Source: Cliona cf. orientalis
Lineage: Eukaryota; Porifera; Demospongiae; Clionaida; Clionaidae
Direction of reading: 5' to 3'
Assembly: GCA_963930775.1 (NCBI GenBank)
Contig: OZ005696.1
Location: 7,378,001 to 7,442,000 of the forward strand
Length of the DNA: 64,000 nucleotides
The stretch's first letter is position 1. The number at the start of each line of letters is the position of its first letter. This document shows positions 58,131 to 64,000 of the stretch, piece after piece. Below the pieces are notes generated by a model. The model did no database searches. It was given only the letters and a program-made list of their open reading frames with translations, and was not told where the DNA came from. The position numbers and the translations under genes were made by a program.

Positions 58131-61100
58131 TCAACCAAACCACACACTGACAGACTCAGGTGCCTTGCCAGTTTTTAGTGTCATGTGTTTCCAGTACTGG
58201 TTCAGTGTGACCCTCTCCTCCTCCACCTGGCACTGCAGCTCCAGCTCCAGCCCAGGGTACCAGCAGTTGCACAGGAACTCCAGGTTCTTCTCAATAAAGC
58301 ACCTCACTCTCAAGCAGAGCTTTCTCAGGGAGACCTCTTCGTCAGAGAAGGCCAGGTGAAGCTTAGGATTCACGCCAGAGTTCGTCGAGGTTTCGATGAG
58401 CTTTGCGATGTTGTCCGTAGGCATGAACTCGGACTGCTCTCCAATTAAGTGAGCCACGTTGGAGCACTGCGGAGAAAATTCGAACTCATCCAATTCCTCC
58501 TCCTCCTCCTCATTATCATCATCATCACCACCTTCGTCATCGTGGTAGCCACACCTTTCACAAAAGTCCTTGACGTTGGACTGTACGAGACAGACTAGGG
58601 AGGTGTGCTCCTTCCAGAGTAGGAGGTGGTGGGAGCTGTTGAGCTGAATGTGGGCCCACTGGAAGAAGATCTTTGGAGCGTAGCGGCAGCTGCGGATGGA
58701 GCGGACCACGAGCTGGTTGAAGATGGCCAGGGGAATGGCCGCGGCCGTGTGAGTGCTGAAGTAGAGCCGACAAGGGTCGTTGTCATTGGGAATGACATAG
58801 GGATCTGGAGCAACCTGCAAGAGGTATGCAAGTATAGAGTAATAATTCATGTTATTAATACCGTACTTAATCTAATACTACGCATGGAAAAATTTTGAAA
58901 AATGCGCGTTTTTCTGGTAAAGGTCGTCAATCGCTCTATATACATTGTAAACATTATGAGAATTCATTAAATGCTAATTTATTGCATTAAATTGGCTCAT
59001 GCATTGTATTCAATTAACTACGGTATTACTGTAATGCAAATGAGCTGAGCTTGGTGGATTTTTTGTCCAGTGTTTCTTCTATAATATGGTGCATGTGAAA
59101 TGCATCAAATTTAGCTGAAGGAAGAGACTCACCTGTAGGACCATGGCAGGGACATAGAGCGAGTTGGAGCGATGCAGCGATGGGTGGCAACAGATCAGGT
59201 CCATGCAGTTGAGAATGAACACCATCTCATTCCAGTAGCGCTGCCTCATGTGGGCGCAGCGGTACGCCAGCTGTAGCATCTCCTTCTCGACCACACCCTC
59301 TCTGCCGAGCTTCGAGAACGCGTTCTTTACCTCCGGAGTGATCCACTTGCCAGGATTTGAAGTGATGAGAGAGCTGAGTGCTGACGCTAGCCACTGGGGG
59401 TTGGTAATGACCAGGCTGCAAAGCTCGGGGTGTCGATAGAAGTAGGATATCACTCCGACGTCGTGAAAGTGGGAGAGGACGGGGAGCACTTGTAGGGGCC
59501 CGGACAGCTTGCAGTGCTCTTGGATGTACCTGGCTAGGTCTTCGTAGAGGAGTATCACCTTCTTCTGTTGTTGAAGACCGTAGATTAGCTGCTCGAACTT
59601 CACCCACTGCACGGGCACCCGGTCGTGCATGTACGGCATGAGCCTCGCAAGGTAGTCAACCTCTCTTCTCAATAGGTGGTGACCGCCATAGGGAATCTCT
59701 GGCACTTCTTCCTCGCTTTTGTTGACCAAGGTTTCGTAGTGATTGCTGAGACAGAGAGCACTAGGGCTGTTGGCCTCCACTAGGTGCTTCTTGTATGAGG
59801 AGAAGCTGTCACGGTCAAAAAACTCGTGGAACTGGTTTGGCTTGTTGGCTACGGCTGGTCGATCGATGTTGGTGCATGCGAGGACGAGAGGAGGTAGCAG
59901 AGGTGTCTGCTTGATGCAGTGGAAGGGGGTAGATGGAGTGGCTCTCTGGAAAGCGGTGACATTTCCGATCCAGCCTTCCAGGACCTCAGCATTTGTGGGG
60001 ACAGAGCCGTCAATATTCGTCAGGTCTTTGTTCTTGAACGATTCACATGGCTTGCCCATATTCTTCATCAGGTTGTAGGTGGCTACAAAGAAGCAGCGAT
60101 CCGAGAAGAAGAAAGGGATGAAATTCTGCTGAAGTGGATCGCCAGCCGCGTCCCAGACGGTGATCATCAAGCGACTTGCAGCTAGATCAGAGTGATCACG
60201 AAACACCTCGTTCCCGACCGGCCAACGTATCACCATCCTCTTGAGAATCTCCAGTGGCATCTTCTCCACCAAAAGCCTCGAGAGGTCGCGCTGAGATCGA
60301 CTGAAGAAGATGGAATCGCTGTTGGTCTCGGGTTTGGTAAACTCTGGCTCCTCCTGCTGTTGACCTTGCTGCTGCTGTTGTTGCTGTTGTGATTGACTCT
60401 GCTGCTGCTGCTGTAGGCTCTGCTGTCCCGACAATTCCCTCTTACCCTCCTTGGTGTCCTGCTGTTGTTGTAGCAGCTGCCCCTGGTTGGGGCTGGAGGA
60501 CTGCGGCCGTGGTGAACGACGACCCGAGGCATGGCGTCTCGGTGAGTGACGATGTCTGGATGTAGAGCCTGCTGGATTTGAACCCTGACCCACTCCTCCC
60601 GAGTCTGAGTCTGAGTCCGAGTTGGAGGAACTGGCAGACTCCATGGCTGCCCATCGAGAGAGCCTGTCGTCCCTATTCTCTGGGTCACCGTCGTCTATGC
60701 TCACTTTCTTCTTCCTGCCGTTTGCAGATCCTGAGCGCTGGTTGATGCTGCTACCACTTGAGGCTGTGATACCACCGTGTGAGGGACTGGGTAAAGCTGA
60801 AGCCGAATGACGCTGTTTCAATCTCGCCTTGGCAGGAGCTACGTTTACACTCGCCGGCAAGCTCGATGATGAGCCGCTTTTTGTTGGTTTTCTCGTGGTG
60901 GTGGCGGAAGAGGAGGTGATATTTATGGTCGCTGGCAAGCTAGAAGAGCTACTGGTGCGAGATGTCAGCCTCTTCCTTGTATCGGGACTGCGGGGTGGGT
61001 CATGCTTGTCACCAAGGCTTAGAGAAGTGATGTAAGAGGAAGCACCACTCTGATCTCCAACGCTGGAGTGAATGATCTCTGGCACTGATGGGGTCACAGA

Positions 61101-61481
61101 TCCCGAACCGTCACTGTTGCCCCGGCTGCCGTCCTTTTCAACATCACCATAGCCACCATCCTCACCACCAGCAGCATCCCCACCAACACCACCCTCACTA
61201 GCCTCACCACCTCCACTAGCAGCACCATCCTCACTAGTCTCACCATCCTCACCACCTTCATCAGACTCACCACTTACTTCACTTTCATCCTCCTCTTCAT
61301 CTATCTCACTGGCTGGGATGATGCTCTCCATTTTGTTGAATTTGACATTTTTTACTTGGTCTTTCTCGATCTGGAGCATCATGGAGTCAACCGAGTCATC
61401 AGACACAACCTAAGGATGGACCATAAGGGGATATGTGGTAATGGTCGTCATATCATCAGGTAGCTAGTGTAACGATCATTA

Positions 61482-61550
<69 letters not shown>

Positions 61551-62784
61551 TCCTTCCCGTTGAATTCCCTATTTCTCTGTCCCCTCTCTTCCTCCCTCCC
61601 TCCCTCCCTCTGCCAGACTTACCCTTCCTTGCTTGAGGAAGTTGAGTATATAATCAATGATAGTATCGATGTACTCGAGGTTTAGCCGGTGCGTGTCAGC
61701 CTTGGACGCTGGCTGCTGGATCCACTCCCTGTACTGCTTGAACTTGATCCTCGTGATGGAGGGGTCGGCGTGAATGCCAGAGCTGGATCTCTCTGCCGGG
61801 TTGTACGGCTCACCAAACATTGTCTTCTTCAAGCTACTCTTGCCTACAATAAACAATAAACAACCAGTGTGCAGTTGAGTAAGTAATTATAATATTATTA
61901 TTATGTAAATGCAGAGATCTAGTCTGATTATTTAATCACCAAGTTGTTGTGGATTGGGCATAAGTGGTCTAGCTGCTATCAGCAGCAAAAGTTTCGTGAT
62001 AATTCACATGTCATATGTACGCTAACAAGTTAGGCTTCAGAAAGATACCAGCTTGTACTAATTCCTGCCTTTTGTGATGACTAGAAATTTTGAGTTCGGT
62101 TACCTATAACCAGGGTTTCATCCATTGGGGACTGGAGGAGGCTTCTCCTCTGAACCACCTAGCTTCTGAAACTCTTGTACAGTGTATCACAATAGTAGAG
62201 ACTTCCAACATTATAAGGAAGTGAGTCATGTGACAGCTGGACTAGTTTTACTCACTGGTATGAGTTTGCAAGCTCAGTGTCATAGCAACGGAAATGACGA
62301 GGTTTGGGAAAACCTCCGTGCATTGTTTGCAGTGTCTAACGTTTATTGTTTTGGAACAATCAAATGTAAACTCCAACGACTCACACGTTACATAATATAC
62401 ACATGCACATGTCCATATCTGTAGAGACTCCATATCACACCATGTGACATTAAAATTATTCATCCATATCCATTCTGATACAATTGTTATTGATACTGAC
62501 ACTAATATATTATTATAAGTGGTCTACAGTATCGTCAACCACAAGTAGTGTAGCACGGGGCTGATTTCTTTCTCTAATTTAATTTTATAATCCTACATGT
62601 ATATATATTTGTGGGTCCTAGCTATCAAAATTTAATGCTCAGTATATGTCCATACCCGATTCTTCGTCTCCAATGAGCATGATCCTGACGCGAGACTCGA
62701 TCTGACTGGCGTACTTGACGGCTCTGAAGTAAGCCCTCACAATGTCCTTCTCCTTGCGGTTCATCTCACGAATAGCACGGTCAG
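58131..62784 (-). CDS. Roc-COR GTPase with a long internal low-complexity insert, 5'-partial
   Basis: Four phase-consistent exons on the minus strand: 62656-62784, 61623-61843, 59133-61409, 58131-58814 (stop), together at least 1103 codons. The first visible exon starts in phase 1, so upstream exons are missing; a weak candidate ends near 63202 and others may lie outside the window. The P-loop is split by an intron (IMLIGDEESG / KSSLKKTMFG). After about 60 more GTPase residues comes a stretch of roughly 410 residues, first Asp/Glu/Ser/Gly-rich, then Ser/Thr, then poly-Gln, before G3 (ITVWDAAGD, near 60145) and a G4-like strand VLACTNID. The COR-type part follows (HFHDVGVISYF, ITNPQWLASAL) and the C-terminus has an acidic run (GGDDDDNEEEEEE). 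No Death, LRR or kinase domain is visible. The family is recognised, but the orthologue is not. Confidence 0.8.
58859..59025. mobile_element. MITE family 'TACCGTACTTAATC', copy in the Roc-COR gene
   Basis: A 167-bp copy, same strand as 2721-2899, inserted in the last intron of the minus-strand Roc-COR gene (between 58815 and 59132). Both ends are intact. Confidence 0.82.
61485..61548. repeat. (TC)32 microsatellite
   Basis: Uninterrupted dinucleotide array in the intron between the P-loop exon and the insert-bearing exon of the Roc-COR gene; a GA array on its sense strand, followed by further pyrimidine runs to 61612. Confidence 0.92.
61844..62655. other. Intron splitting the P-loop of the Roc-COR gene
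   Basis: About 0.8 kb with no supported exon or element. It separates the codons of GDEESG and KSS. Confidence 0.55.
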
Positions 62785-63334
62785 CTAAACGAGGAAGAAA
62801 GACAGTGTGTGTGTGTGTGTGAGAGTGCATGTGCTTAACAATAGTGTACATGTACATGTAACTGTAAGGGGGTGTAGGAGAATACATACATGTACATACA
62901 TGTCCTATAGTAGCATTGATTTAACGCTTGCAGAGCCTTGGAGGCTGTATTATTATAGATAATTAGGTTTGTGTACATGTAATATTCTTAGAAGTGTGTT
63001 GAAAGTGGAAGCAACTTGGCGGGGCTTTTGCGTGTGTACATACGTAGATAGTATGCAAATATATATATACGCGAAAATAGCACATATAATTATTATTTGT
63101 ACCACACAGGTTGGCTAGGCTGCGTGGTGAAGCTGTTCTGAATGGGAACTGAATTCCTGTGTATTGGAAGCATACATTTGGCATGGTATAAACTACCTCA
63201 CCCTTCAGACACTGTCGGTGTGAAAACACCTTGATTTACTTATTTGGCTATAGCTCAAAAACCATACAGTTCACTGTCTAGTCTATACACTATGAGCTCA
63301 CTATAATAATTATTCGATCACTCTCTCTCCCCCA

Positions 63335-63390
<56 letters not shown>

Positions 63391-64000
63391 GCATATACAT
63401 GCAAAACTGCAAATCCACATACATATGCACAAACACACACATCACACAGACACTGTGACACATATCTACACCTCCACATAAAAAAAAACAAACGATGATT
63501 TCACCCTCCGCCTACTTCAGTTATTCATCAAGCGACCATTCCTTTCACAATTTGGCTCGTCCCCTAGCTAGTCAATCAATGATCATACCTGGTAGCTACT
63601 GCATGGGCACAAATAGCTGCTAACTCGTTTCTCAGACAAGGTTTCTTTTCATGCGTTCATCCTGCCCTAAGTGGTGCCCTTGGGAAAAACAATGTTCCCA
63701 CCTCTTTCAGTACGCCAACACCGTAATAAGATTAATACTATTATGATGCACCACTACCTAATACATGTATTATTATGCCTCTCATGAGAGCTAGCTTTTA
63801 ATAGCACCGCGCACACAGTGTGGGTAGATTGACAGTCAATGGCTGCACACACGTGATGTGTAGCAGAGAGAATGCTAACAGGATTGCATCACTTTGAAAA
63901 GTTGAACTAGTGGTATACCTAATCTATTCTTGGGTACATTGAGGTGACTGCTCCGTTTTACTGAGGCTATTATAATAATTATTATCAGTCTTGCACATTA
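62785..64000. other. Right edge, no firm gene content
   Basis: Should contain the upstream intron, and perhaps exons, of the Roc-COR gene. A short minus-strand reading ending at a donor near 63202 has the needed phase but no domain. A (TC)n array occupies 63342-63387. The rest is AT-rich without identified features. Confidence 0.4.

Noticed and set aside
58595-58831. Minus-strand alternative ORFs near the Roc-COR 3' end
   Set aside because: They overlap the in-frame COR exon and show no independent support.
60230-60688. Arg/Ser-rich ORF opposite and out of frame with the Roc-COR insert
   Set aside because: A frame shadow of the long coding exon; the true frame is continuous with G3 and COR.

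Overview
The window looks like intron-rich DNA from an early-branching animal, most probably a demosponge (inference). The genes are metazoan signalling genes (Mind bomb, Dishevelled, Roc-COR GTPases with Death domains, a synaptonemal-complex protein). Exons are short with GT-AG introns, gene spacing is tight, and one part is packed with small non-autonomous DNA transposons. Exon models below were joined by hand from splice signals, reading phase and family similarity. Every complete model has a coding length divisible by three. I saw no rRNA, tRNA, CRISPR or viral genes.

Left part (1-38 kb, + strand). A decayed copy of mind bomb (229-8891) is followed by a gene encoding at least four Death-like domains, a Roc-COR GTPase core, a fifth Death domain and three RING fingers taken from a Mind bomb-type gene (12334-30732). 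Next is a complete mind bomb gene of 24 exons and 1088 codons (31688-38046). The first 1.9 kb of the window is nearly identical, introns included, to 31968-33890, so this is an active segmental-duplication and gene-conversion locus. Introns and spacers here carry at least ten families of inverted-repeat elements, several present twice.

Right part (38-64 kb). On the minus strand, 38236-43051 is a 747-codon coiled-coil gene resembling SIX6OS1 (C14orf39) of the synaptonemal complex, ending 190 bp from mind bomb (convergent). It shares a 723-bp divergent promoter region, with E2F-like motifs, with a complete 16-exon dishevelled gene (43775-57007, 679 codons; DIX, basic region, PDZ, DEP, conserved C-terminal tail). 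A second Roc-COR gene (58131 to beyond 62784, minus strand) converges on dishevelled and has a roughly 400-residue acidic/Ser/Gln-rich insert inside its GTPase domain.

How the genes relate: Mind bomb (Notch ligand ubiquitination) and Dishevelled (Wnt) are core developmental signalling genes. The Death-Roc-COR-Death-RING gene joins a death-fold/GTPase scaffold to ubiquitin-ligase RINGs through a fully open, phase-compatible exon chain. It is the strongest candidate here for an undescribed signalling protein.
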